A DNA stretch of 16,156 nt, from positions 1-16,156 of the forward strand of contig URJJ01000048.1 of assembly GCA_900548185.1 (NCBI GenBank). Direction: 5' to 3'. The DNA is from an uncultured Opitutales bacterium (GTDB lineage: Bacteria; Verrucomicrobiota; Verrucomicrobiia; Opitutales; Intestinicryptomonadaceae). A program made the translations under genes and the position numbers. The notes beneath the pieces are model-generated. The model did no database searches, was not told where the DNA came from, and worked only from the letters and a program-made list of their open reading frames with translations. Position 1 is the first letter of the stretch. Every line of letters starts with the position of its first letter. Shown piece after piece: positions 6,342-13,277 of this stretch.

Positions 6342-6456
6342 GAGAGAACGGAAAGCGGATTCTGAAATGAAATTTTACGCGCAGAAGAAGCGTCCGCCCG
6401 GCCTGCCGTGAAATGCCGCCTGATTTTCCGTTTCCTCAGGCCATTCCAATCTATGC
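6342..6456. repeat. Dispersed intergenic repeat, family 2, copy 1
   Basis: This 115-bp segment aligns along its whole length, in the same orientation, with 11636-11752. Identity is about three quarters by hand alignment, with near-perfect blocks such as ATTTTACGCG and CCTGATTTTCC and a shared right end AATCTATGC. Its left part (GAGAGAACGGAAA) and the reverse complement of TTTCCGTTTCCTC (6425-6437) are an imperfect terminal inverted repeat with 11 of 13 bases matching. No protein is evident. It may be a MITE-like remnant or a structured RNA element. Confidence 0.65.
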
Positions 6457-6691
6457 TATAAGATTGCCCCGTCCGGCAGTTTGGAAGCCGCTGCTTGTTC
6501 TTTTCGGGCGCATCCGACCGATTTTTGGCTCTTCGGGCGCATTCCAGTTTGTGCAGTATGCCCGCCATGTTTCGGGCGAATGCGGGAAATGTTCAAAAGT
6601 CAAATTCGCGGTGCGGCCCCGCCGGCAATCCCATTGGATTTGCGCCAATTCCGCCGCCCGCTTTCCCGCCAGCCGCCTGCGGAGGCAATGC

Positions 6692-6721
6692 AAAAAAAAG
6701 ACGTCCGCAAAAAAGCGGACG
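6692..6721 (-). terminator. Intrinsic terminator of trxA
   Basis: On the minus strand, CGTCCGC (6721-6715) pairs with GCGGACG (6708-6702) around a six-T loop, and the stem is followed by a tract of eight T (6699-6692). It lies about 85 bp after the thioredoxin stop codon and is one of the clearest terminators in the window. Confidence 0.85.
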
Positions 6722-6804
6722 CCTTTGTAAAATTATGTTTTTAAAACACTGCGGGATGGCGGTTTTTAGAGGGCCGCTGCGGCGCGCGGAATAGCGCCTG
6801 CGCC

Positions 6805-7128
6805 TTACTTTGCGCCCAGCGATACGAGCTTTTCCTTGAGGGCGTCCTTCGTGGAAAGCCCTACGGAAATATCCGCCACCTTGCCGTTTTTGAAGAAAAC
6901 GATTGTGGGGATGCTCGAAACGTTGAACTGCTGGGCCAGGCCCTGGTTTTCGTCGACGTTTACCTTGCAGATGGAGGCGGAGTCCCCCATTTCGGCGGCG
7001 AGCTGCTCGAGCACGGGGCCAAGCATCCTGCACGGGCCGCACCACGGGGCCCAGAAGTCCACTAGGACCGGCTTGTTCGCGGCGATGGCCGCTTCAAAAT
7101 TGGAGGAGTCGAGATGATCTATTGCCAT
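6805..7128 (-). CDS. trxA: Thioredoxin
   Basis: This 107-aa protein is a full-length classical thioredoxin with the active-site motif WCGPC (residues 29-33), the preceding strand VLVDFWAPW, the buried Asp24 and the cis-proline loop SIPT (about residue 73). It has no signal peptide, so it should be a cytoplasmic disulfide reductase kept reduced by thioredoxin reductase (not in this window), serving ribonucleotide reductase and other targets. It begins 16 bp after the stop of a small membrane protein gene on the same strand. Both are probably read from the promoter at 7474-7502 and end at the terminator at 6692-6721. Confidence 0.97.
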   Translation of the reverse strand: MAIDHLDSSNFEAAIAANKPVLVDFWAPWCGPCRMLGPVLEQLAAEMGDSASICKVNVDENQGLAQQFNVSSIPTIVFFKNGKVADISVGLSTKDALKEKLVSLGAK

Positions 7129-7144
7129 ATTGGTTTTTCTTTCA

Positions 7145-7414
7145 TTACTTGTCCAGAAAGAATAGGACGGCGAAAGCTATCGCCACAGCCGCGCAAACCG
7201 CGTCTATGAGGACGAGCGCGGGGCTCTCGGCGCTGCCGGACGCCGCGGAGGCTCCGAAATCGGCCGGGCGCGGATTTGAGAAGGCCGGGGCCTTCGCTTC
7301 CGGAGCCGAATCCGAACCGAACCGGACCGTCGGCGCGGCCGCCTTGGGCAGGTCGAACTTCGGGAGGTTTGTGTTGGGCTTGGGGGCTTCCGTATTCTGG
7401 TTTTCTTCGGACAT
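7145..7414 (-). CDS. Small tail-anchored membrane protein of unknown function
   Basis: This 89-aa protein belongs to no family I recognise. Residues 1-65 are hydrophilic, rich in Pro, Ala and Ser and probably disordered (MSEENQNTEAPKPNT at the start). A single membrane segment near the C-terminus (ALVLIDAVCAAVAIAFAVLFFL) ends in DK, which suggests a C-tail-anchored protein with its N-terminus in the cytoplasm. ATG 7414 is chosen because AAGGAA lies 7 bp upstream; an upstream TTG at 7462 has no such site. It is translated directly before trxA, 16 bp apart, from the same predicted promoter. A membrane partner for thioredoxin is conceivable, but nothing in its sequence proves it. Confidence 0.7.
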   Translation of the reverse strand: MSEENQNTEAPKPNTNLPKFDLPKAAAPTVRFGSDSAPEAKAPAFSNPRPADFGASAASGSAESPALVLIDAVCAAVAIAFAVLFFLDK

Positions 7415-7473
7415 GGTTTTATTCCTTCTGCTTTTTGCGTTGTTGAAACCGTTTTTCTTCAAAAATTACGGAG

Positions 7474-7502
7474 AGTATTCCCCCGATATGAAGTTTTTTC
7501 AA
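7474..7502 (-). promoter_or_regulatory. Predicted sigma-70-type promoter for the small membrane protein and trxA
   Basis: On the minus strand, TTGAAA (7502-7497, five of six matches to consensus) is followed after exactly 17 bp by AATACT (7479-7474, four of six). The transcript would start near 7467, giving a leader of about 50 bases before ATG 7414. An A/T-rich hairpin lies just upstream (around 7520-7540). Confidence 0.5.
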
Positions 7503-7605
7503 GACAAAAAGCGCGGAGAAAAAACTGGTTTTTCTTCGGCGTTATTATCGGAACGGGGCTTCGTGCGTTAAGCGCTTTCCCGGGATGCGGGCGGGAATCT
7601 GCGGC

Positions 7606-7731
7606 CTAGCTTACAAATTCGAGCCATCCCATGAGCGCGAGCTGCAAAAGTATCATGAGCGCGACCAGCGAGTAGCTGAACACAAAGAACCCCGAAACCC
7701 TCATTTTGCGCTCTCCGGCGTATTTTTTCAT
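7606..7731 (-). CDS. Possible 41-aa single-pass membrane peptide
   Basis: This short frame encodes a basic N-terminus (MKKYAGERKMR) followed by a long hydrophobic stretch (VSGFFVFSYSLVALMILLQL) and a short polar end. It starts 7 bp after the sugar-kinase stop codon on the same strand, as a third gene of that unit would. Only a weak AGG lies upstream of the ATG. The pattern is what a small membrane protein would show, but the frame is short enough that chance cannot be excluded. No family is recognised and no function is proposed. Confidence 0.45.
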   Translation of the reverse strand: MKKYAGERKMRVSGFFVFSYSLVALMILLQLALMGWLEFVS

Positions 7732-7738
7732 CGTGGGC

Positions 7739-8722
7739 CTAAGATATGGATAGCTCCGGGTTTTCGGCAAGCCTTTTTTGCGCGGCTGCGGCGAGGGCGC
7801 GCGTCCCATCCAGCCCCGCCGCTTCCGCGCATTCGGCCAGGGAGGCCAGGGCGGGGGGGATGTGGGCAAGGTATTCCGCCTTGCCGCAGGAGTCCGCGAG
7901 GAACGCGTACGCGCCGAGGGCCTGCATCAGGCGTTCTGCCGACGCCGCAAGAAATGCGGGGGCGCAGCCGTCGGGGTCGAGCCCGCGAAGGCCGCAGTAG
8001 TAGGCGAATAGCTCTGCGCGGGCGGCGGGGGAAAGGCCCGCGTAAGGGTCGAACAAGAGGGAGCCGACATCGTACCAGAAAGGCCCCGTGCGCATGCCCT
8101 GAAAATCTATGAATTTCACCTTTCCCGGCCCGCACACTATGACGTTCTGGGACTGGAGGTCGCGGTGAAGGAGCGCCTGGGGGGCGGCCGCGAGGAAGCG
8201 CGCAAGCCCCTCCCATTCCGCCTCCGGCCTCTCCGCCTTCATCCCGAGCTGCTTTTCTATGAGGTTTTCAAAGAAATACGACTGCTCCCATGCGTACAGC
8301 TCCGCGTCGAATCCGGGCATCAGTTCCGGCCCGCGCTTTGAAAATTCCGCAGTGGCTCCGGAATGGAGCGCGGCGGCGGCGAGCAGGGCGGCTTTGTACG
8401 CGCTCGCTGCTTCGCCTTCCGCGGCCGACTTTGAAAAGTCGAGGAGGTCTTCGCCCCCGGCGTCCTCCATGACGAGAATCCGCCTTTCAGGGTCGTGGAA
8501 AAAGATTTTCGGAACAGGGACGCCGCAGGAGGCGAGAAAGCGCGCGATGTCGGCATATAGGAAGTTTTCGCGCTTTCTTGCGGAGTAAAGGCAGAGCACG
8601 CACGGGCCGAAGGAGGCGTCCGAGAATCGGAAAAACGAGCGGTCCGACCCCCCCTTGCATATTGCTTCCGGTGCGGAAACGGGCGAAAAGCCCGGCAGGT
8701 TCGGGAGTTGCGGCGCGTTCAT
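7739..8722 (-). CDS. amgK: AmgK-like sugar kinase (aminoglycoside phosphotransferase fold)
   Basis: This 327-aa protein has the aminoglycoside-phosphotransferase kinase fold: an N-lobe with GGSDRSFFRF, the hinge VMEDAGG (Glu86-Asp87), the catalytic loop HRDLQSQN (His186, Asp188, Asn193) and the metal-binding DFQG (from Asp206), followed by GPFWYDVGSLLFDPY. The DFQ version of the last motif and the neighbouring MurU-like gene match AmgK, the anomeric kinase that turns MurNAc or GlcNAc into the 1-phosphate during wall recycling in Pseudomonas. ATG 8722 overlaps the nucleotidyltransferase stop by 4 bp; a non-ATG start further upstream would lie inside that gene. Substrate assignment rests on gene pairing. 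Another sugar 1-kinase is possible. Confidence 0.72.
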   Translation of the reverse strand: MNAPQLPNLPGFSPVSAPEAICKGGSDRSFFRFSDASFGPCVLCLYSARKRENFLYADIARFLASCGVPVPKIFFHDPERRILVMEDAGGEDLLDFSKSAAEGEAASAYKAALLAAAALHSGATAEFSKRGPELMPGFDAELYAWEQSYFFENLIEKQLGMKAERPEAEWEGLARFLAAAPQALLHRDLQSQNVIVCGPGKVKFIDFQGMRTGPFWYDVGSLLFDPYAGLSPAARAELFAYYCGLRGLDPDGCAPAFLAASAERLMQALGAYAFLADSCGKAEYLAHIPPALASLAECAEAAGLDGTRALAAAAQKRLAENPELSIS

Positions 8723-9411
8723 TTGAGCCTTTCGTATTCCTCGGGGGTGCCTATGTCGCTCCAGAACGACGAGTCCTCCCACATCCCGACTGAGCCGCCG
8801 CGCGCTATGTAGCCGGAAATGGCCTCGACAGTGGAAAACCTGCTCCGGGGAAATTCCTCTACAAACTTCAAAAATTCGCCGCGCGCCGCGAATATTCCGG
8901 AAAACTGCATGGCGGCATCATACTGCGCGCCCAGCAGAAAGCGGATGTCGCAGACGCGCCCGCCGCGGACCGAGACGTTCCTGCAAGGCCCATCGCGCCT
9001 GAGGACGAGCGACGCGTCGTCGGGGCCGGAGGCGAAGGAGTCGAGAAACGCCCGCATGTCGATGCCGGAGAATATGTCGCCGTTATAGACTGCGGCTCCG
9101 CTTTCAAAATCTATGCGGTCCAGGACGTTTTTGAGCCCCCCTCCGGTGTCCAGAAGCTCGGGCTCGTGCACGAATTCAAGCTCCGCACCGGCATGGGTTC
9201 CGGAGGCGAAACGCTCCGCGTAGCGCCAGGCGGCGTGGTGGGTGTTCACGATTATCCTGGATATGCCGGCCGAGGCCAGAGAGTCGAATATCCGCTCTAT
9301 GAGGGGGCGCCCCCGGACCTCCAGCATGGGCTTTGGCGTCGAGTCCGTCAGCGGGCGGAGGCGAGTGCCGAGCCCCGCGCCAAGGACGAATGCTGTCGTG
9401 GGTTTTTCCAT
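8719..9411 (-). CDS. murU: MurU-like sugar-1-phosphate nucleotidyltransferase
   Basis: This 230-aa protein belongs to the nucleotidyltransferase family that contains RmlA, GlmU-N and MurU. It has the nucleotide-binding motif LGAGLGTRLRPLT (residues 10-22), STPKPML (24-30), the Gly-rich loop LDTGGGL, the catalytic NGD (110-112) and a C-terminal FWSDIGTPEEY. The size fits MurU, which makes UDP-MurNAc from MurNAc 1-phosphate and so bypasses de novo synthesis; larger members carry extra domains. It is the first gene of the unit and its stop overlaps the kinase start (ATGA), so the two products are made together and probably act in sequence. Which nucleotide and sugar it uses cannot be fixed from sequence. 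Confidence 0.75.
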   Translation of the reverse strand: MEKPTTAFVLGAGLGTRLRPLTDSTPKPMLEVRGRPLIERIFDSLASAGISRIIVNTHHAAWRYAERFASGTHAGAELEFVHEPELLDTGGGLKNVLDRIDFESGAAVYNGDIFSGIDMRAFLDSFASGPDDASLVLRRDGPCRNVSVRGGRVCDIRFLLGAQYDAAMQFSGIFAARGEFLKFVEEFPRSRFSTVEAISGYIARGGSVGMWEDSSFWSDIGTPEEYERLK

Positions 9412-9557
9412 TGCAAAGACATCTTTCCCCGCAGGGCGCGATTTTCAAGCAATTTCGCCCGGGCGCGGCGGGGCGGCCTTTGCATGGGGATGCGCCCCCA
9501 TTCCGCGCCTCGGCGCGGCGCAGGCCCCGGCGGGGGCAAATGCGGCGTTTTGTTTTG

Positions 9558-9585
9558 TTGACAGGCGCGCGCGCGGCGTTAATTT
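9558..9585 (+). promoter_or_regulatory. Possible promoter of the PpiD/SurA-like gene
   Basis: A perfect TTGACA (9558-9563) is followed after 16 bp of G+C-rich spacer by TAATTT (9580-9585), and the DNA then stays A/T-rich up to the ATG at 9613. The -35 box is strong and the -10 box is poor. The rest of the 201-bp divergent region (9412-9612) holds no gene. Confidence 0.4.
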
Positions 9586-9612
9586 TTTACCCTTTAAATT
9601 CAGAAAAAATTT

Positions 9613-11256
9613 ATGATTACTTGGATACAGGTTCTTCTGCAAAAGCACCACAAGATTATTTTCTCCGTGCTTTTGTTTGTGATTATCATCGCGTTTGTTT
9701 TCTCGATAGGCTCGTCCATCCCGTTTTTCGGCGGCGGCTACGGCGGCGAAAGTTCGGCGACTCGCAAGGATTTTTACGGATACAACCTCGAGGGCGGCCC
9801 GCAGGCCGAAGCGCTCGCCTTTCAGGCGAGGCTCGCCTTCATGTTCGACGGCGCGACCCCCACAAACCGCATGTATTCCGACGAGATAAAGAAGCAGGCA
9901 TACCTCCTCCACCTCGCAAACTCCCTTTCAGTCGGCCGCGTTTCCGACTCGGAATTCAAGGCCTACGTCCATTCCCTCCCCGCCTTCAAGGGCCCCGACG
10001 GCAAGTTCAGCCCTGAAAAATGGAAGGAATTCATCGACACCTACCTGAAGGTTCCCGGAATGTCCGAGGAGTTCCTCAACCGTGCAATCGCGCAATTGGC
10101 CCTGGTTGAAAGGATGCAGAACCTGGTATCCGGCCCCGGCTATGTGCTCACGGAGGAAGTTAAGAGCGTCTATGACGAAAGCAACGGAAAATGGGATGTG
10201 GCCGTCGCCGAGGCCGACTTCGGGGCTTTCAACCCGAAAATCGAAGCCGACGAGGCCAAGCTCAAGACGTTTTACGAGGCGAACAGGGAGGCTTTCCGCA
10301 TTCCCGCCGCCGTGGCAGTGGACGCAGTGCTGATTCCGGCCTCCGGCTTCGCCGACGACAAGGAGGCCCTCTCCGACGCCGACGTCGAAAAGCACTACCG
10401 CGCCACCATGCGCAAGTATCTTTCGTTCAAAGACGGCCAGCCGGAAATCAAGGATTTGAAGGACGTCCGCGCCGAAGTCGAGAAGGACCTGCGCGCCTCT
10501 AACGCAGTGACGCGCGCCTTTTCCAAGGCCGAGGAAGTCGTGATGCGCCTGTATGACGCGGACGCAAAGTTCGGCTCGGAAGAATTCAAAAAGCTCGTGG
10601 CCGAGGAAAAGCTCGCGCTCAAAAAGCTTCCCTTCATCCGCCCTGACCAGCCCCTGCCCGAGGGCGTCCCCGCGGAGGTTGCAAAGTCCGCCATAGGGCT
10701 CACCGCAGAGAATTTCTATTGCGACCCCGTCGTTACGGACGAGGGCGCATGGCTCGTGTTCTTCCGCGAATCAAAGGATTCGTACGTCCCGGAATTTGCC
10801 GAGGCGAAGGCAGCCGTGGAGGCCGCCTACTCCGCAGAGAGGAAGGCCGAAGCGTTCTCCGAAATGGGCGGAAGCTTCTCAAAGTCTGCGGGAGAGGCCG
10901 TTAAGACGGGCGGCGCCAAGGCGTTCGGCGACGCGGCCAAGGCCGCCGGATTCAAGGTGACGGAAATCGAAAAATTCTCGTTTGCCGACCCCGCCTTCCG
11001 CAACGCCTCCATGGCCCGCTATTGGGGCGTGCTTAAGGATGCGCTTTCAAAGATGAAGCCGGGCGAGGTTTCCCCCATGTTTACGGCGGACGGCAAGGGG
11101 TTTGTGGTCTATGCTTCGGCATTCAGCGCGCCCGAGCGCGACGATGCGAAGCTGAAGCAGCTTGAGGAGGAGGCCGTATCCTTCATGAAGGCGTGCAGCG
11201 CCTCGAGCGTGCTGCATAACGCCATCGGCTCGGAGGCCGGAGCGGATTCCGAATAG
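9613..11256 (+). CDS. Membrane-anchored PpiD/SurA-like periplasmic folding factor
   Basis: This 547-aa protein starts with a short cytoplasmic tip and one membrane anchor (residues 15-33, IIFSVLLFVIIIAFVFSIG). A long periplasmic part follows. Its first section resembles the SurA/PpiD N-terminal chaperone domain (FKAYVHSLPAFKGPDGKFSP near residue 120, then helices around SEEFLNRAIAQLALVERM). Later parts are rich in Lys, Glu and Ala and probably helical. A weak parvulin-like end may be present (GAWLVFFRESKD near 380; GKGFVVYASAFS near 500), but I do not see the standard parvulin core. It may therefore be a chaperone without isomerase activity. A single gene, it is divergent from murU and has its own terminator. 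No Shine-Dalgarno site is visible. Confidence 0.78.
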   Translation: MITWIQVLLQKHHKIIFSVLLFVIIIAFVFSIGSSIPFFGGGYGGESSATRKDFYGYNLEGGPQAEALAFQARLAFMFDGATPTNRMYSDEIKKQAYLLHLANSLSVGRVSDSEFKAYVHSLPAFKGPDGKFSPEKWKEFIDTYLKVPGMSEEFLNRAIAQLALVERMQNLVSGPGYVLTEEVKSVYDESNGKWDVAVAEADFGAFNPKIEADEAKLKTFYEANREAFRIPAAVAVDAVLIPASGFADDKEALSDADVEKHYRATMRKYLSFKDGQPEIKDLKDVRAEVEKDLRASNAVTRAFSKAEEVVMRLYDADAKFGSEEFKKLVAEEKLALKKLPFIRPDQPLPEGVPAEVAKSAIGLTAENFYCDPVVTDEGAWLVFFRESKDSYVPEFAEAKAAVEAAYSAERKAEAFSEMGGSFSKSAGEAVKTGGAKAFGDAAKAAGFKVTEIEKFSFADPAFRNASMARYWGVLKDALSKMKPGEVSPMFTADGKGFVVYASAFSAPERDDAKLKQLEEEAVSFMKACSASSVLHNAIGSEAGADSE

Positions 11257-11276
11257 CCCTGGTTTTTCTGAAAACT

Positions 11277-11301
11277 GCCCCGCATTTTGCGGGGCTTTTT
11301 T
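11277..11301 (+). terminator. Intrinsic terminator of the PpiD/SurA-like gene
   Basis: GCCCCGCA (11277-11284) pairs with TGCGGGGC (11288-11295) around a three-T loop, and six T follow (11296-11301). It lies 20 bp after the stop codon. Its core matches part of the family 1 intergenic repeat. Confidence 0.93.
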
Positions 11302-11501
11302 GTTTTCGCCATGGCAGGCATGGATACCATACATGCGGATGCGGAATTTTTTTTGGGGAAGATGCTTTTGGGAGAATCTGCGGCGGCGCAAGTATATTGC
11401 GGCTTGAAAAATCTTGCGGCGGTTCTCGGCAAAAGTTTTGCAATGCCTTTCGTAGGCGCGGGATTGGGAGGAATAAAACCGCCGGCGTGGGATGATGTAA
11501 A

Positions 11502-11526
11502 GGCGGATTCCGCGCTTGAATCCGCC
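11502..11526. other. Perfect nine-base-pair hairpin in gene-free DNA
   Basis: GGCGGATTC (11502-11510) and GAATCCGCC (11518-11526) form a perfect stem around a seven-base loop. On the minus strand the stem is followed by TTTA, on the plus strand by GGTTAAAAA. It could be a weak terminator for minus-strand transcription arriving from the FAD oxidoreductase gene, although that gene ends about 665 bp away. Confidence 0.55.
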
Positions 11527-11635
11527 GGTTAAAAAGCGTGCGTTCAAACTGAAAAACAGGCGCTGATAAATTCCATATTTGCAATGCGCTTTGAATTGGC
11601 GCGGCTATGCTTTCAAAAAAAGCTCTGACATGGAT

Positions 11636-11752
11636 AAGGAAACGGAAGGCGGATTTCGGGACGGAATTTTACGCGGATAGGAAAAATCCCGCCTGAGCTG
11701 CCGCGAAACACTACCTGATTTTCCCTTTCTTTCGGGGCATTCTAATCTATGC
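11636..11752. repeat. Dispersed intergenic repeat, family 2, copy 2
   Basis: This segment aligns end to end with 6342-6456 in the same orientation, with a net 2-base length difference. It shares the left ACGGAA block, a central ATTTTACGCG, CCTGATTTTCC and the right end AATCTATGC. The end-to-end inverted repeat seen in copy 1 is more decayed here. Like copy 1, it sits in a long gene-free stretch downstream of a plus-strand gene. Confidence 0.65.
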
Positions 11753-12190
11753 CGCTCCCCCAAAAAAAATGCGGCAAATTGCGGCACTGCCGCGCGCGCC
11801 GGACGCTCCCGTTTTCACCTCTTTCTCCGCAACTGTAATCCCGGGAAATGCGCGCTGCCTCTCCGTTTATGCTTGCGCCCGTTTAGTCTTAAATCTGGAG
11901 CTAGGCCGGACGGGATGTTTGAGCGAAATGGAATCTGAATTTCTGCAACCTTTGGGGCAAGTGTGGCCGCCCAATCCGGCGGGCGGGGAATATGGGCAGT
12001 CGTTTTGCGGGCTTTCTATTGGCTTTGGATTGCCGTCCGGGATTGCCGATAGCTTCGGGGATGTTCGGGAAAAAACGAAATCCGAATTACGGCGCTCTTT
12101 GGGCGGCGGGGCGCATGGCAAGCCGGGGCGCGGGCGGGCGTCTGCCTCCGGCATCCGGCGCCGCGCGGGATATGCCGCAACGGGCGCTTG

Positions 12191-13270
12191 TCAGGCGCGG
12201 CTTTCGGGCGGAAAGAACTTTTTGACGTGCCTTGCAAGGTCGGCTTCGCGGTCGAGCGTGCCGCCGTCCAGAAGCCAATCTGCGAAATGCCGCGCAAAGA
12301 ACGGGGAGAGGGCGTATCCCTTCGAGCCGAACCCGTTGAACGAGTACGCGTTTGGAATTTTCGGGTGGACGCCGAGGTGCGGGCGCGTCGTTGCGGTGCA
12401 GGGGCGGACTCCTGATTCCTGGCCGACGGTTTCAAAAGGCGTTCCCGGAATTATCGAAGAAAGCGCCTTTTCCAGTTCGGCTCGCGCCTCCGGGGTGGGG
12501 GAGGCGGCCCTGAAGTTTTCGCGGTCCCAGGTCGAGCCGCAGCGGAACAGGTCGCTGCGGTGGCGCATCAGCCATTTTTCCCGGTGTATTATCTTGTCGG
12601 GCAGGTCTGCGGAAATTTTGAGGGTGAGTATTTCCCCGCGCGCGGGGCGGTAGGGGAGCCAGCCGAACCAGGGGTTATCGACGGCGCGCCAGCCCTCGCA
12701 GAATATTATCCTTTTCGCCTCGACCCCGCGCAGGCGGACGGAGACCCCCGTGAATTCCACTTCGGAGTAGTCGGCCCTTTCAAGGCGCAGGACGCCGCGC
12801 TCCAGAAAATGCCGCCTGAGGCATTCCATCGCGCGAGGGGCTTCGACCCACGCCGAAAAGCCTATGCAAAACGAGCCGAAATTGTCGTTGAGCGGGGCGA
12901 GGGAGCCGGGGGCAGCGCGGTCGCTTAGAAAGCCCGAATAGGCGGGGTCGCCCTTGCGCCTGCGCCATAGTTCGGCCTCTTCGCCGGACTTGCAAAGCTG
13001 GAGTATTTCGCGCCTGAAGAAAAACTCCCCGCCGAGCCTTTCCTGGAGTTCGGCGTAGAACTCCTTTGCAAACGGGAGGGCGGCTTCGCTCCTCCAGCTC
13101 TTTGCGAGGCGCTTGCCGGTTATGGGGTTTAGCACCCCGGCTGCGGCGAGGCAGGCTGCGCCGTTCCACGAATCGTCGAATATCTGCACGTCGAGCCCCC
13201 GGTCCATGAGTTCGAGCGCGAGGCATGAGCCCGCTATTCCCTGCCCGACGATTATCGCGTCCGCGTCCAT
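12191..13270 (-). CDS. FAD-dependent oxidoreductase (DAO family)
   Basis: This 359-aa protein has an N-terminal dinucleotide-binding strand-loop-helix (AIIVGQGIAGSCLALELMDRG split over residues 5-25) ending in an acidic residue (FDD), as in FAD-binding enzymes of the D-amino-acid oxidase/glycine oxidase superfamily. The motif GVLNPITGKR follows, and a conserved C-terminal FAD stretch reads FNGFGSKGYALSPFFA. It resembles the uncharacterised FAD oxidoreductases related to the C-terminal half of MnmC; the methyltransferase half of MnmC is absent. The substrate is unknown. No signal peptide is present. Its start lies 7 bp after the ruvB stop, so it is probably cotranscribed with ruvB. No terminator is seen directly after its stop. 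Confidence 0.82.
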   Translation of the reverse strand: MDADAIIVGQGIAGSCLALELMDRGLDVQIFDDSWNGAACLAAAGVLNPITGKRLAKSWRSEAALPFAKEFYAELQERLGGEFFFRREILQLCKSGEEAELWRRRKGDPAYSGFLSDRAAPGSLAPLNDNFGSFCIGFSAWVEAPRAMECLRRHFLERGVLRLERADYSEVEFTGVSVRLRGVEAKRIIFCEGWRAVDNPWFGWLPYRPARGEILTLKISADLPDKIIHREKWLMRHRSDLFRCGSTWDRENFRAASPTPEARAELEKALSSIIPGTPFETVGQESGVRPCTATTRPHLGVHPKIPNAYSFNGFGSKGYALSPFFARHFADWLLDGGTLDREADLARHVKKFFPPESRA

Positions 13271-13277
13271 ATGCGTC

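Larger units (their letters stand above)
6040..6804. other. Gene-free stretch between rpiB and trxA
   Basis: This stretch of 765 bp separates two converging operons, and I find no credible protein-coding gene in it. It holds, in order: a repeat element shared with the DNA downstream of recF (6081-6170), a hairpin-plus-T-run terminator candidate (6279-6309), a repeat element shared with 11636-11752 (6342-6456), three short direct repeats of TTCGGGCG (6503, 6532, 6571), and the trxA terminator (6692-6721). A weak extra terminator may lie at 6119-6141 (GGGG/CCCC stem, then GCCG and six T). Short open frames here lack start signals and family resemblance. Confidence 0.7.
11257..12190. other. Gene-free stretch between the chaperone and the FAD oxidoreductase
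   Basis: This stretch of 934 bp lies between two converging transcription units. It contains the chaperone terminator (11277-11301), a perfect hairpin (11502-11526) and copy 2 of the family 2 repeat (11636-11752). From 11753 to 12190 I see no gene and no clear signal. Open frames on both strands here (for example 11311-11532 plus, 11867-12154 minus) have no family resemblance, atypical composition and no ribosome binding site. Confidence 0.7.

Noticed and set aside
6140..6343. 67-codon plus-strand frame downstream of rpiB
   Set aside because: It crosses the family 1 repeat and a terminator hairpin, has no ribosome site and no recognisable domain.
11311..11532. 73-codon plus-strand open frame (MAGMDTIHADAEFF at its start)
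   Set aside because: It starts 10 bp after a strong terminator with no promoter or ribosome site and ends within a hairpin. It may be an old remnant, but nothing supports a working gene.
11769..12653. 294-codon plus-strand open frame entering the antisense of the FAD oxidoreductase
   Set aside because: Half of it is antisense to a recognisable gene; the other half has no domain, start signal or family resemblance.
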